Positions 1 to 8,302 of a stretch of DNA of 64,000 bases are shown piece by piece (positions within the stretch are counted from its first letter, which is position 1; each line of letters opens with the position of its first letter). The notes under the pieces were generated by a model. That model was given only the letters and a program-made list of their open reading frames with translations, was not told the origin of the DNA and did not search any database. The position numbers and the translations under genes are program-made. This DNA is from MGBC163016 sp910588905 (lineage in GTDB: Bacteria; Actinomycetota; Coriobacteriia; Coriobacteriales; Eggerthellaceae): positions 62,001 through 126,000 of the forward strand of contig CAPGDO010000003.1 of the NCBI GenBank assembly GCA_948616985.1, in the 5' to 3' direction.

Positions 1-499
1 GATAATCCGCTATCTCTTCCTCCGTCAATGGCTTGAAGGTGACCGAAGAAGCATCGGCGAAGGTGCGATAGGCCAAGGACACCTCCCCATCAGCACCCAC
101 CATCAGCATCCACAGCGAGACCCCCGTGATCACCTGATGGGTGCAGTCCGAAAGCTCGCGCAGCATGCGCTTGGCATCCTCCAGGTTCCGGGGCTTGCCG
201 AAGATCTCAGACCCCTTCACCACCATGGTATCCGCCCCGAGGACGGCGAACATGCCCGCTTCGCCCGTAGCCAGAAGCTCCTGCACAGCAGCCCCCGCCT
301 TCTTCTCAGCCAGCTTCTTGGCGGCCTCGGCCGGGATCATGAGCTCATCGGCCTCCAAGGACTCATCCACCGGCTCTGAGGGCACGAGCACCCGCACGGC
401 CACGCCCGCCTCTTCCAGCAGCTGCTTGCGCCGCGGACTAGCACTGGCCAGAACGACCTGGGGCTTCAGGGCGTCAGTGGGGTTCGTCTCGTTCGACAT
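1..499 (-). CDS. maf: Maf-like nucleotide pyrophosphatase, 3' end cut by the window edge
   Basis: The first 499 bases encode the N-terminal 166 residues of a Maf/HAM1-superfamily nucleoside triphosphate pyrophosphatase on the minus strand; the frame is still open at base 1. Seen directly: the N-terminal signature ASASPRRKQLLEEAG near residue 18 (substrate-binding loop), the acidic GADTMV motif near residue 90, and the ITGVSL segment near residue 126. Family members hydrolyse dTTP, UTP or modified pyrimidine nucleotides in the cytoplasm and have been linked to septum inhibition. The ATG at 499 lies directly against the TGA of tilS (bases 500-502) with no gap, so the two genes are probably translationally coupled. 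The C-terminal 30 or so residues lie outside the window. The family call is firm; the exact substrate is not. Confidence 0.9.
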   Translation of the reverse strand, partial: MSNETNPTDALKPQVVLASASPRRKQLLEEAGVAVRVLVPSEPVDESLEADELMIPAEAAKKLAEKKAGAAVQELLATGEAGMFAVLGADTMVVKGSEIFGKPRNLEDAKRMLRELSDCTHQVITGVSLWMLMVGADGEVSLAYRTFADASSVTFKPLTEEEIADY

Positions 500-1609
500 T
501 CAGACCTTCTTCCTTCGGGCGCGGAACTCGCTCATGGGTTCGATGCGCACGCCCAGCTTATTGGCACTGACAGCGATGTCTCCTTGGATGTTATCCACAT
601 GGCCGCTCACGGGCCGTCCGTCTGCAAAGGCTTCCAAGACCCGCTCCACGCTGCGAGCGTCGATGCGCTCCTCGGGCCCTAGCATGGCCTTGAGCACCTT
701 GTGGATGCAGCGCCGCTGCAAAGGACGCGCTTGCTGACCGAAGGCGGGTTCCAGCAACCAGCCACGCTCAGGAGCTCCGTCTATGAGCACGATGGCGTCA
801 TCACTGAGCACATCATCGGCCATGGCATCCAGCATGTCATCCTCATCGGCGATGAGGTTCATGGACCGCACGAGGTTGTCCGAGGCTCGCACATCCCATT
901 CGCGCGTCTTGGGCACGATGGTCTGACGCACGTAGGCGCGGAAGCGGTCCGTGTGGGCATTGGTGGCGTCTTCGCGCCAGAGGTTGCCCCACCCATCTCG
1001 GACGACCGTTGCATCTTCCGTTTCTGCCAACCCACGGATGAAGGAGCGCAGATCCGCTCGGGTGCGATCCAGTAGAGGCCTCACCACGTTGCCGTTCCGG
1101 TAGAGCATGCTCCGGAAACCCCCCGGCCCGGTACCTACGATGGAGCGCATATAGAAGCTCTCTATCCGGTCATCGGCCGTATGAGCGGTGAGGATGCGCC
1201 CTTCTGAGAAGGGAACGGCCTCATGCATGCACATCGAAGAGAGCGCCTCCCGTGCCGCGATGTAGCGTTCGCGCCGCCCTTGAGCTTCCACGTTCTCATG
1301 GGCCAGCTGCGCCTCCCGCGCCACATCCACTTCGCAACAGAAGAAGGGGAAGTCCAGCGCTTCGGCCAACTGGCGGCAGAACTCAGCATCCTCGTTGGCG
1401 TCCTCGCCGCGCAGCAGGTGGTTCACGTGCAGCAACGCCACCGGTCCCACATCCCCGCTTTGACGCAGCTCATGCATGGTATAGGCCAAAGCCGTGGAAT
1501 CAGAGCCACCGGATACCATGAGCAGGCAGGCTGAATCAGGCCCGAAGAGGTCACGGGCTTGGGCTGTCTTGCGGGCAGCATCCACGATATGTCCGTTGCG
1601 TTTTGCCAT
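500..1609 (-). CDS. tilS: tRNA(Ile)-lysidine synthase
   Basis: This 369-residue protein is an N-type ATP pyrophosphatase that converts C34 of the CAU-anticodon tRNA-Ile to lysidine, so that the tRNA reads AUA codons. The PP-loop SGGSDST is at residues 33-39, followed by HVNHLLRGEDANED and the YIAAREAL, LTAHTADD and VGTGPGGFRSM segments usual for TilS. The frame stays open upstream to base 1735, but MAKRNGHIVD at 1609 is the sensible start: the extra 42 residues are low-complexity and Arg/Pro-rich, and they would cover the promoter region of the divergent WYL gene. The stop abuts the maf start. The first 44 bases upstream form the shared divergent promoter region with the WYL regulator. Its length is typical for TilS lacking a long C-terminal domain. 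Confidence 0.92.
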   Translation of the reverse strand: MAKRNGHIVDAARKTAQARDLFGPDSACLLMVSGGSDSTALAYTMHELRQSGDVGPVALLHVNHLLRGEDANEDAEFCRQLAEALDFPFFCCEVDVAREAQLAHENVEAQGRRERYIAAREALSSMCMHEAVPFSEGRILTAHTADDRIESFYMRSIVGTGPGGFRSMLYRNGNVVRPLLDRTRADLRSFIRGLAETEDATVVRDGWGNLWREDATNAHTDRFRAYVRQTIVPKTREWDVRASDNLVRSMNLIADEDDMLDAMADDVLSDDAIVLIDGAPERGWLLEPAFGQQARPLQRRCIHKVLKAMLGPEERIDARSVERVLEAFADGRPVSGHVDNIQGDIAVSANKLGVRIEPMSEFRARRKKV

Positions 1610-1653
1610 GGTGTAATCTTTGCTGTGGGAACTGTACCAGATAAGGAGCAGCC

Positions 1654-2676
1654 ATGGCACCGAACCGCAAACCTCGCATCCTCTATATGGCGAAGATCCT
1701 CTTCGAGGAGACGGACGCGGAGCACGGGCTCTCACTGCCCCAGATCCAAGAACGCCTTGAGGAGCATGGGGTGGCCTCTGAGCGAAAGGCCCTCTACCGC
1801 GACCTGGAGCACCTACGCACCTTCGGCCTGGATATCCAGAAGCTCCCTACGCGCCCCGTGAGCTATGCCTTGGCGAGGCGGCCATTCACCCCCGAGCAGA
1901 TGGCGCTCCTGCTGGATGCCGTGCGCACCTCGCGCACTCTAACGGAAGCGAATGCCCAGGATCTGACCGAGAAGCTGCACCGGCTGCAGTCCATCCATCA
2001 GGCTGATGCAACCCGAGCCCAGGTGCACGTATCGGGACGGGTGGGCACCCAGAACGCAGCCGTACTGGATACGCTGTCCATCATCCGCCAGGCCCTCGCT
2101 GAGAAACGGGATATCTCCTTCGAATATGTGCGCTATGACTGCAAGCTGAACCTGGTGAAGGCGATTGCCGAAGATGGCCAGGAGCGCCTGCGGACCCCAC
2201 TGTTCCTCCTCTATGCCGATGATAAGTACTATCTGCTCACCTTCGACGAGAGCGCACCGGACCACATCCGCAGCTATCGGGTGGACCGCATGGCGAACGT
2301 CATGATCCGGGATGAATCCGACGCCGCCCACAGACCTGATGCCTCCTTCGATATCAACCGCTACGAACGGGAGCGCTTGGGCATGTACAACCTGGAGCCC
2401 GTGCGCATCAAGCTGCTCGTACCCCAGGAGCTGATCGGGCAGATGGTGGACATCTTCGGATTGGAGGGCACGTCTTCAGTGCCTACGGGCCCAGAAGAGC
2501 AGATGGCCTTCGTCCATGTGACCGCTTCTCCGAGCCCCGTGCTCTTCAGCCAGATAGCCCAGTTCGGCGGAAAGGTGCGCATCTTAGGCCCCCAGCGCGT
2601 GGCTAAGGCTTACCAAGCGCACTTGCAGGCTTGCCTGGCCGATCAAGGGGCCCCAGAGACCGAGGTCTGTGAGTGA
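1654..2676 (+). CDS. WYL-domain transcriptional regulator
   Basis: The 340-residue protein begins with a winged helix-turn-helix of DeoR/HTH_11 type (about residues 5-65; it contains LPQIQERLEEHGVASERKALYRDLEHL). A WYL ligand-binding domain follows at about residues 145-235 (LLYADDKYYLLTFDE, then SYRVDRMANV), and a WCX-like C-terminal segment ends near 325. Such regulators bind DNA and respond to nucleotides or oligonucleotides through the WYL pocket. The ATG at 1654 is preceded by AAGGAGCAGCC, a good ribosome binding site. It is transcribed divergently from tilS and followed after 45 bases by an unknown membrane protein. The target genes cannot be told from the sequence; autoregulation through the 44-base divergent gap is plausible. 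Confidence 0.88.
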   Translation: MAPNRKPRILYMAKILFEETDAEHGLSLPQIQERLEEHGVASERKALYRDLEHLRTFGLDIQKLPTRPVSYALARRPFTPEQMALLLDAVRTSRTLTEANAQDLTEKLHRLQSIHQADATRAQVHVSGRVGTQNAAVLDTLSIIRQALAEKRDISFEYVRYDCKLNLVKAIAEDGQERLRTPLFLLYADDKYYLLTFDESAPDHIRSYRVDRMANVMIRDESDAAHRPDASFDINRYERERLGMYNLEPVRIKLLVPQELIGQMVDIFGLEGTSSVPTGPEEQMAFVHVTASPSPVLFSQIAQFGGKVRILGPQRVAKAYQAHLQACLADQGAPETEVCE

Positions 2677-2721
2677 TAGAATCAAAGGAGCGGAACCCTA
2701 TCCCACACTCGAAAGGTTCAC

Positions 2722-3615
2722 ATGCCTTCTGGGTCCTATGCCGGTCTTCAAGCCCGTCATAAGAAGCGCGCCATCGTCCTCTCTGCTGGAGCGATCCTGG
2801 GTGGGGCCGCCCTCTTCCTCTATGGAGAATGGACGGTTGGCACTGGCACGGAAGGCGTTATCCACTACCTCCTCCAGATGATCGGAATAGGGTTGGTCGG
2901 TGCGGCTTGCCTGATGATCGATATGGTGTTCACCGGCCAAGCCTTCATCGGTTTCCGCGAGAAGGAACCAGCGGAAAGACGTGAGATCGTTCGACAGGCA
3001 GGCAAGCAATGCCTTGTTGTCGTCCTCAATGTATTCGTGTATGGCTCTGTATTCATCCTAGCGATGGGTGGTATCAGCGCCCTCGATCACGGGAACATCA
3101 TCACGGCGATCGTCGTTCTCTTCCTGTGGGTGCTTTGCATCATCATCTTCATCGCCTACCGCCGGTATCGAAAAGAGCATAAGGCCAGCTACTCTGTCAT
3201 AGGGACTGTCGGGGTTTCGCTCCTCCTGCTCCTCATAGGCGTTGGCATGCTCTATCTCGGGGTATCAGGAACGGCGAGTGCGGCTCAGGATCTCAAGGAG
3301 GGTCCTCGAACAGCCGATGTGTTCATCGTGGATGCACGCCTCGATGATCCCTATTGGAAATACAGGCTCATAAAACAGCCAGAGCATGTGCTCACGTTCT
3401 ACACCGCCGATGAAGAGCGCATCGTCCTACAGGTCCATGACACTGACATAGACAGCGCCAAGGTCATCAACGACCTGGGAGATTTCGTGCATCTGACCTA
3501 TTATCCGCAGACCCAGATCTTCTGCGGCGCAACTCGATGGGACGACGGCAAACAAGTCATGGGGCAGGACCTGCTCACCGATCTCCAGAGAAGCTATGGT
3601 TTCCAGATGCCGTAG
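2722..3615 (+). CDS. Unknown five-helix membrane protein with an extracytoplasmic C-terminal domain
   Basis: I do not recognise this 297-residue protein. Hydrophobic segments are visible at about residues 17-34, 46-69, 97-119, 125-146 and 158-181, followed by a soluble, mixed-charge domain of about 115 residues (182-297) with no cysteine pair other than a lone Cys near the end. The helices are separated by short charged loops such as EKEPAERREIVRQAGKQ (about 81-96), which the positive-inside rule would place in the cytoplasm. With five helices that puts the N-terminus and the C-terminal domain on opposite sides. It lies 45 bases after the WYL regulator on the same strand and ends 42 bases before the convergent ABC transporter. 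A small receptor-like or envelope protein controlled by the WYL gene is possible, but this is a guess. Confidence 0.7.
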   Translation: MPSGSYAGLQARHKKRAIVLSAGAILGGAALFLYGEWTVGTGTEGVIHYLLQMIGIGLVGAACLMIDMVFTGQAFIGFREKEPAERREIVRQAGKQCLVVVLNVFVYGSVFILAMGGISALDHGNIITAIVVLFLWVLCIIIFIAYRRYRKEHKASYSVIGTVGVSLLLLLIGVGMLYLGVSGTASAAQDLKEGPRTADVFIVDARLDDPYWKYRLIKQPEHVLTFYTADEERIVLQVHDTDIDSAKVINDLGDFVHLTYYPQTQIFCGATRWDDGKQVMGQDLLTDLQRSYGFQMP

Positions 3616-3657
3616 CCTTGGCGGCAGTAACCCGGCATAGTCCCCACGAGCCCGTTC

Positions 3658-6600
3658 CTATTCGCTGCGCAGTGCCTCCACGGGATCCTTGCGGCTAGCG
3701 CTGCTGGCCGGGATCAAGCCAGCGATGAAGGACAGGAACACGCTGATGATGATCAGGATGAGACCCGCCATCCAGGGCAAGCTAGCCACATTCGGCACAT
3801 CGAAGAGCGCATAGACGATAGCGCTGGCCGGAATGCAGCAGAGTGCTGTGATACCCACGCCCAACACACCTGAGATCAGACCTTCAATAACCGTCTCGGC
3901 GTTGAATATCTGGGAGATGTTGCCCTTGGATGCACCGATAGCCCGCAGGATGCCTATCTCCTTCTTGCGCTCAAGGACGCTGATGTAGGTGATGACGCCG
4001 ATCATGATGGAGCTCACGATGAGCGAGATGGACACGAAGGCGATCAGCACGTAGGAGATCATGTCTATGATGGTTGTCACCGAGCTCATGAGCGCTCCCA
4101 CGATGTCTGTATAGGTGATGGCCTTCGCCTCTTGCCCCGTAGAGTTCATCTCGTCGTTGTAGGCATCCAGAATGTCGATGACCCCCTGCTTGGCTTCGAA
4201 ATCCTTCGCGAAGATGTCTATCTCATAGGGCTTCTCCATCTGAGCGTAGTCGAGCTTCGCCAGATTGTTGTCGAACGACGCCTCTTCAGGAGCCATCATG
4301 GACATGATGAGCTCTGTCAACTCCTCTTCGGTCATGTCGAATGAGAACGCATTCTTGAACGCCTCTTCATCGATGCTCATGGCACTGGACATGCTGGAAG
4401 CAAAGCTGCCCATGGTCTTCGTGAGCGCCGCAGTGATAGCCTGCTGCATCTGGGCAGAGAGCGCGGTCATGGTCTGGGTCATGTACTCCTGCATGTACTG
4501 TTGGATGTAGGCCTGCAGAGCGGCCATCTGCTGCTCTTGAGCAGCAGCCATGGTATCGGCATATTGCTTCATGATGGCCTGGGCACCGGGATCATCATTC
4601 AGATACCGCTGGATGGATTCCCGCACCGCATCGGGCGTCGTTGGGAATGGCGGCGTGAGCTGAGCGAGGTATCCAGCCATGAGGGCCGATATCATCTGCT
4701 TGGCAGGCTCGATGCTGGCGTCACCCGAACCACCCTCACCGCTTCCACCGCCCATGGCGCTTGGGTCGAAGGGTGGAGGCGCAGGCAAGCTTGACGCATC
4801 GAAGTTGATGTCAAGACCGGACAGGTCGAGCTGCAGTTTGCTCTCATCGAACTTGAACGCCGCAGAAAGGGCATCGGTGTCTATGGTGAAGAGGTTCTCC
4901 ATGCCGAAATCCTCTTCGCTACCGCCATCTTCCGTCTCTTCGGCGAAGGTCTTGCCATTGAACACATCCACGGACGGATCAGCCAGCTGGTCCTTCACGA
5001 TCTGCGTCTGGCCCGCTTGCTCTATCAGATGATCGGTCAGCTCAGGCGTGTAGTAGATACCGGAGTTCATCATGGTGGAATTGCCGTCATCCTTCGGCTG
5101 GATGATACCGGAGATCACCAGGTCATCACTGCCCGCGATGACGCCCTTCATGTACTCTTCGTCACCTGACTTATCCACCCAGACGTCGAACTCCTCGTCG
5201 TACTGGTAGAAATCCGCCGAGCACACCAGCTTCAGCTTCAAGTCCAGGAAATCCTGGTAGGTGAACTCCTTGCCGTCGTTCACCTCCGTCTCGAACTCCT
5301 CTTCGTTCACGAAGGCGCGCACCATCTCGTCCATGACAGCGCGGTCCCGCAACCCCAGGATGTACAGGAGGAAATCGCTTACGGAGCCGTTGTGGGTCAA
5401 CACCAGCACGCATTCGTTGGGCTTCTCTGGCCAGTGCCCCGCCTTGACGTCATAGCCATCCTTCGCCATGTCGATGGTACCCATCATCTGGGCGAACATA
5501 TCCGTGCTCATCATCTGTGACATGATGCCGCTCGTTGACATGCCCGACCCGATGCCCATGGATGCGAACGTGGTGTCAGGGTTGACCTGCTGTACGCCGT
5601 TAGAGGTGTCTGCCAAGAAGACATTGGCCGTTACGTTGTACTTGTACTCGATGTCGTTGGTGAACTCCTCGATGCCGCTCTCGCCGCTTTCGAGATACTC
5701 TTTGAGCGACGCCAGGTCATTCGACCCTACGCTGTCGAACATGCGGCCCATGATGGCAGCCTCACGTACGACAGTGTCGTCTCCCGCGCCCGCTTCGGCG
5801 CTATCCTCAGAGCCATCATCGGTAGCGCCGCCCATGCCCATGGTGGACACCATCATGGAGGTCATATCGAAGCCAGTAGAGGTGATCTGCAGCGGATAGG
5901 AGGAGAGCGTCTCTTCCTCAACGCTGGCGATGTAGTTGTTGACGCCATTGGCTAGAGCCAGGATGGCCGCAATGCCGATGATGCCGATGGAACCGGCGAA
6001 GGCCGTCATGATGGTGCGGCCCTTCTTGGTCATGAGGTTGTTGAACGAAAGGGAGAGCGCCGTGAGGAAGCTCATGGAGGTGCGACGCACCTTCTTCTTG
6101 GAGACCTTCGCCAAGTCAGCCTCAGTTGGCATGAATGGATCAGAATCTGCCAGGATATGCCCATCGGCCAGGTTCACGATGCGCGTGGCATAGGCATCAG
6201 CTAGCTCAGGGTTATGTGTGACCATGATGACCAGGCGGTCGTTCGCTATCTCGCACAGAAGATCCATGATCTGGATGGATGTCTTGGAATCCAGAGCACC
6301 GGTGGGCTCGTCGGCCAGAAGGATCTCAGGATCGTTCACCAGAGCACGCGCAATGGCCACCCGTTGCATCTGACCACCGGAGAGCTGACTGGGGCGCTTC
6401 TTGACGTGTTCCCCCAACCCGACCCGCTCCAAAGCCTCAAGGGCACGCTTGGTGCGCTCCTCCTTGCCGACGCCGGACAAGGTAAGGGCAAGCTCCACAT
6501 TCGCCAGGATGGTCTGATGAGGGATGAGATTGTAGCTTTGGAAGACGAAGCCTATGCGGTTATTGCGGAACGCATCCCAATCACGGTCCGTGTAATCTTT

Positions 6601-6807
6601 CGTGGAGATGCCGTCTATGACCAGATCCCCCGCATCGTAGTGATCAAGGCCACCGACGATATTCAGGAGCGTGGTCTTACCGGAACCGGAAGGGCCGAGG
6701 ATGGCCGCGAATTCGTTATCCCGAAAGCTGATGGAGACGTCATCAAGGGCAACTTGCGTGAAATCACCCGTCGTATAGGATTTGGATATCCCCTTGAGTT
6801 GCAACAT
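3658..6807 (-). CDS. MacB/FtsX-type ABC transporter, ATPase fused to permease, with a very large ectodomain
   Basis: This 1049-residue protein joins an ABC ATPase to a FtsX-like permease. The ATPase spans about residues 1-225: Walker A GPSGSGKTT at 38-46, signature LSGGQMQRVAIARAL near 142, Walker B ILLADEPTGALD, and the switch His in VTHNPEL. A first membrane helix follows near 262-285 (TAFAGSIGIIGIAAILALA). About 600 extracytoplasmic residues come next, and then three helices near 925-1040 (FtsX motif ending LIPASSASRKDPVEALRSE). This topology is that of MacB/LolCDE-type mechanotransmission transporters, which pull peptides, antibiotics or lipoproteins out of the membrane rather than pumping across it. 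The ectodomain includes a Gly/Ser linker and a long Met/Gln-rich helical stretch near residues 745-815. The ATG at 6807 lies 106 bases downstream of the ferritin gene on the same strand. No adaptor protein is adjacent. Confidence 0.92.
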   Translation of the reverse strand: MLQLKGISKSYTTGDFTQVALDDVSISFRDNEFAAILGPSGSGKTTLLNIVGGLDHYDAGDLVIDGISTKDYTDRDWDAFRNNRIGFVFQSYNLIPHQTILANVELALTLSGVGKEERTKRALEALERVGLGEHVKKRPSQLSGGQMQRVAIARALVNDPEILLADEPTGALDSKTSIQIMDLLCEIANDRLVIMVTHNPELADAYATRIVNLADGHILADSDPFMPTEADLAKVSKKKVRRTSMSFLTALSLSFNNLMTKKGRTIMTAFAGSIGIIGIAAILALANGVNNYIASVEEETLSSYPLQITSTGFDMTSMMVSTMGMGGATDDGSEDSAEAGAGDDTVVREAAIMGRMFDSVGSNDLASLKEYLESGESGIEEFTNDIEYKYNVTANVFLADTSNGVQQVNPDTTFASMGIGSGMSTSGIMSQMMSTDMFAQMMGTIDMAKDGYDVKAGHWPEKPNECVLVLTHNGSVSDFLLYILGLRDRAVMDEMVRAFVNEEEFETEVNDGKEFTYQDFLDLKLKLVCSADFYQYDEEFDVWVDKSGDEEYMKGVIAGSDDLVISGIIQPKDDGNSTMMNSGIYYTPELTDHLIEQAGQTQIVKDQLADPSVDVFNGKTFAEETEDGGSEEDFGMENLFTIDTDALSAAFKFDESKLQLDLSGLDINFDASSLPAPPPFDPSAMGGGSGEGGSGDASIEPAKQMISALMAGYLAQLTPPFPTTPDAVRESIQRYLNDDPGAQAIMKQYADTMAAAQEQQMAALQAYIQQYMQEYMTQTMTALSAQMQQAITAALTKTMGSFASSMSSAMSIDEEAFKNAFSFDMTEEELTELIMSMMAPEEASFDNNLAKLDYAQMEKPYEIDIFAKDFEAKQGVIDILDAYNDEMNSTGQEAKAITYTDIVGALMSSVTTIIDMISYVLIAFVSISLIVSSIMIGVITYISVLERKKEIGILRAIGASKGNISQIFNAETVIEGLISGVLGVGITALCCIPASAIVYALFDVPNVASLPWMAGLILIIISVFLSFIAGLIPASSASRKDPVEALRSE

Positions 6808-6883
6808 GAGAGAGCGCCTTTGTCGAGAATGGGTTGAAGTCCCCTATTCTACGGCAAAGACGCTCAGAGAACGTGCAGGTTTG

Positions 6884-6901
6884 CCTTACAGCCCCGTAAG
6901 G
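6884..6901 (-). terminator. Weak stem-loop after ferritin
   Basis: A six-base stem (CCTTAC and GTAAGG) around a six-base loop lies 13 bases past the ferritin stop codon. The minus-strand sequence after it is CAAACC rather than a U-run, so termination would be inefficient. It may only separate ferritin from the ABC transporter gene. Confidence 0.3.
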
Positions 6902-6913
6902 AAGCCGGACAAC

Positions 6914-7429
6914 TTAGGCGGTCGCCAACGGCGAGGGTACGCTATAGACGCGAGAGCCGTATTCCTTGTCCAGCTCAAAGAGCGAATGCTGATCCTTGCC
7001 GAACAGCGTCATCTTCGTGATCATGTCACGAGCGTTGTCTTCCTCTTCCATTTGCTCATCGATGAACCACTTCATGAACTGCTGAAGACGGAAATCCTTC
7101 GCGTCCAGAGCTGCTGCATAGATGTCGTTGATGAGGCTGGTCACGAACTGCTCATGCTCGAGCTGCAGATCCAGCGGCTCAATGTAGGAGTTGTAGGTCT
7201 TACCCGGCGCATCGATGGCCAAAAGCTTCGGGACCTTGTCATTCTCCAGTAGATACTTGCGGAAGATGAGCGCATGATCACGCTCTTCCTGGGCCTGGAT
7301 CTCGAAATAGGTGGCGAAGCCATCCAGTCCAGCATCTTTGTAATAATCAGCCATCTCAAGATAGAGATAGGCCGAATAGAGCTCCTTGTTGATCTGATCG
7401 TTCACGAGGTCATACAGCTTGTCGTCCAT
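6914..7429 (-). CDS. ftn: Bacterial non-haem ferritin
   Basis: The 171-residue protein is a four-helix ferritin that oxidises Fe(II) at a di-iron centre and stores Fe(III) in a 24-mer shell. Visible ferroxidase residues are the Glu of NKELYSAYLYLEM (near residue 18), the AQEERDHA motif (Glu and His ligands near 48-53), and the Glu-Gln pattern in EQMEEEDNARDM near 128-134. The open frame extends to 7468, but MDDKLYDLVNDQ at 7429 is preceded by AAAGGAAG at normal spacing and matches the family N-terminus, so the 13 upstream residues are not used. It is transcribed alone, away from the small acidic gene at 7625. No haem-binding Met typical of bacterioferritin is seen. A palindrome and a -10-like hexamer lie just upstream. 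Confidence 0.93.
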   Translation of the reverse strand: MDDKLYDLVNDQINKELYSAYLYLEMADYYKDAGLDGFATYFEIQAQEERDHALIFRKYLLENDKVPKLLAIDAPGKTYNSYIEPLDLQLEHEQFVTSLINDIYAAALDAKDFRLQQFMKWFIDEQMEEEDNARDMITKMTLFGKDQHSLFELDKEYGSRVYSVPSPLATA

Positions 7430-7447
7430 GACGCTTCCTTTCACCGT

Positions 7448-7479
7448 GATAGTGCTCCTATCTGTCAACCGCCAGTATA
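7448..7479 (-). promoter_or_regulatory. Ferritin promoter and operator candidate
   Basis: On the minus strand a TATACT hexamer (7479-7474) could be a -10 element. Downstream of it, in the leader, is a five-base inverted repeat GATAG/CTATC (7448-7452 and 7458-7462) with a five-base spacer. A perfect TTGACA also occurs between them but has no matching -10. The palindrome could bind an iron- or peroxide-responsive repressor; no known box is matched. Confidence 0.3.
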
Positions 7480-7624
7480 TCGCGAACCGCGCTCCGTGTT
7501 CGGCAACTAGCGGGAAACACGGGCGTTACAAAGAAGCACCCATAGGCCAAGCCCCGCATCCGAAGAGGGCAGCAAGCCTAGAATCAGCATCAGTAGGAAA
7601 CCTCAGGGAGAAAAGGAGCCGATC

Positions 7625-7822
7625 ATGGCCACTGTACTTGATGAATTCACCACTGCTGAAGCTGCCAAGGCCCAAGACGCCGCCAAGGATCTTGAGCGCA
7701 TCGAACAGGAAGTCGTAGCTGAGGCCGAAGCCTCCGTTGAGGACTTCGATGCCATGGGAGACGAACAGGCAGCTGCCGAGGCAGCTGAAACGGCCTTCGA
7801 ATTCGAGCAGGCCCAAAGATAA
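7625..7822 (+). CDS. Small acidic helical protein of unknown function
   Basis: I do not recognise this 65-residue protein. It is extremely acidic and alanine-rich (repeated EAE, AEAA and DAA patterns), has no cysteine, histidine, lysine-rich or hydrophobic segment, and should form one or two amphipathic helices. It is likely to be a real gene: the ATG at 7625 follows GGAGAAAAGGAGCCG, an excellent ribosome binding site. The codon usage is normal for the window, and 22 bases after the stop there is a perfect intrinsic terminator. The flanking genes (ferritin and hisI, both on the other strand) give no functional hint. High expression from a monocistronic transcript is suggested by the strong Shine-Dalgarno and terminator, so an abundant small protein or chaperone-like acidic protein is conceivable. 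Confidence 0.7.
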   Translation: MATVLDEFTTAEAAKAQDAAKDLERIEQEVVAEAEASVEDFDAMGDEQAAAEAAETAFEFEQAQR

Positions 7823-7844
7823 GCAGACGGCGCATAAGCCCTGC

Positions 7845-7880
7845 AAGGAGGAAGCCCCAAGCGGGCTTCCTCCTTCTTTT
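7845..7880 (+). terminator. Strong intrinsic terminator of the small acidic gene
   Basis: A perfect 13-base stem (AAGGAGGAAGCCC at 7845-7857 with its complement at 7863-7875), a five-base loop CAAGC and a following CTTTT make this the clearest rho-independent terminator in the window. It lies 22 bases after the stop of the gene at 7625-7822. Confidence 0.93.
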
Positions 7881-7902
7881 ATGGCGAAGAGCGTTCGCTT
7901 AT

Positions 7903-7922
7903 GAGCCGACCGCGTTCGGCTC
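7903..7922 (-). terminator. Stem-loop after the histidine operon
   Basis: GAGCCGA and TCGGCTC form a seven-base perfect stem with a six-base loop, about 50 bases past the hisI stop on the minus strand. No U-run follows. Together with the imperfect CGCCC/GGGCG stem just before it, it probably marks the end of the his transcript. Confidence 0.4.
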
Positions 7923-7970
7923 CTACGACAAGGAGCGCAGCGCCCTTCCCCGTGAGGGGCGTCCCAGATA

Positions 7971-8297
7971 TCACGTCACTGAGGTAAGGGTGCGGAAGAA
8001 GCATGTGCGCTCTCCTGTGTGGCATGCCGGGCCAGCAGGGTGCACCAAGGCCAGCAGCGTGTCCGCATCGCAGTCATAGCGCAGCTCTACCAATTGCTGG
8101 GTATTCCCGCTGGTAGCACCCTTATGCCAGAGCTCCTGGCGGCTTCGGGACCAGAACACCGTCTCTCCAGTTTCGAGCGTTCTCTCTATGGATTCCTGGT
8201 TCATCCAGGCCATCATGAGCACGTCTTTCGTATCTGCATCTTGCACGATGCAAGGGATCAGCCCTCGGCTATCGAAGGTGAGCTCAGCGATATCCAT
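7971..8297 (-). CDS. hisI: Phosphoribosyl-AMP cyclohydrolase
   Basis: This 108-residue enzyme opens the purine ring of phosphoribosyl-AMP, the third step of histidine synthesis. Motifs seen: VLMMAWMNQES, FWSRSRQELWHKGATSGN, the metal-binding RYDCDADTLL (Cys76 and two Asp) and ACHTGERTCF with Cys92 and Cys99, the zinc ligands. The frame is open further upstream within hisF, but MDIAELTFDSRGLIPC at 8297 is the natural start, five bases after the hisF stop. The protein ends right after the cyclohydrolase domain, so there is no HisE (PRA-PH) fusion. HisE must be encoded elsewhere or replaced. It is the last gene of the operon. Confidence 0.94.
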   Translation of the reverse strand: MDIAELTFDSRGLIPCIVQDADTKDVLMMAWMNQESIERTLETGETVFWSRSRQELWHKGATSGNTQQLVELRYDCDADTLLALVHPAGPACHTGERTCFFRTLTSVT

Positions 8298-8302
8298 GCA
8301 GA

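Noticed and set aside
500..1735. Longer tilS starting at 1735.
   Set aside because: The added 42 residues are Arg/Pro-rich, unlike the family, and would overlap the divergent WYL gene start.
7463..7468. Perfect TTGACA on the minus strand before ferritin as a -35 element.
   Set aside because: No -10 hexamer lies 16-18 bases after it; the sequence there is the Shine-Dalgarno region.
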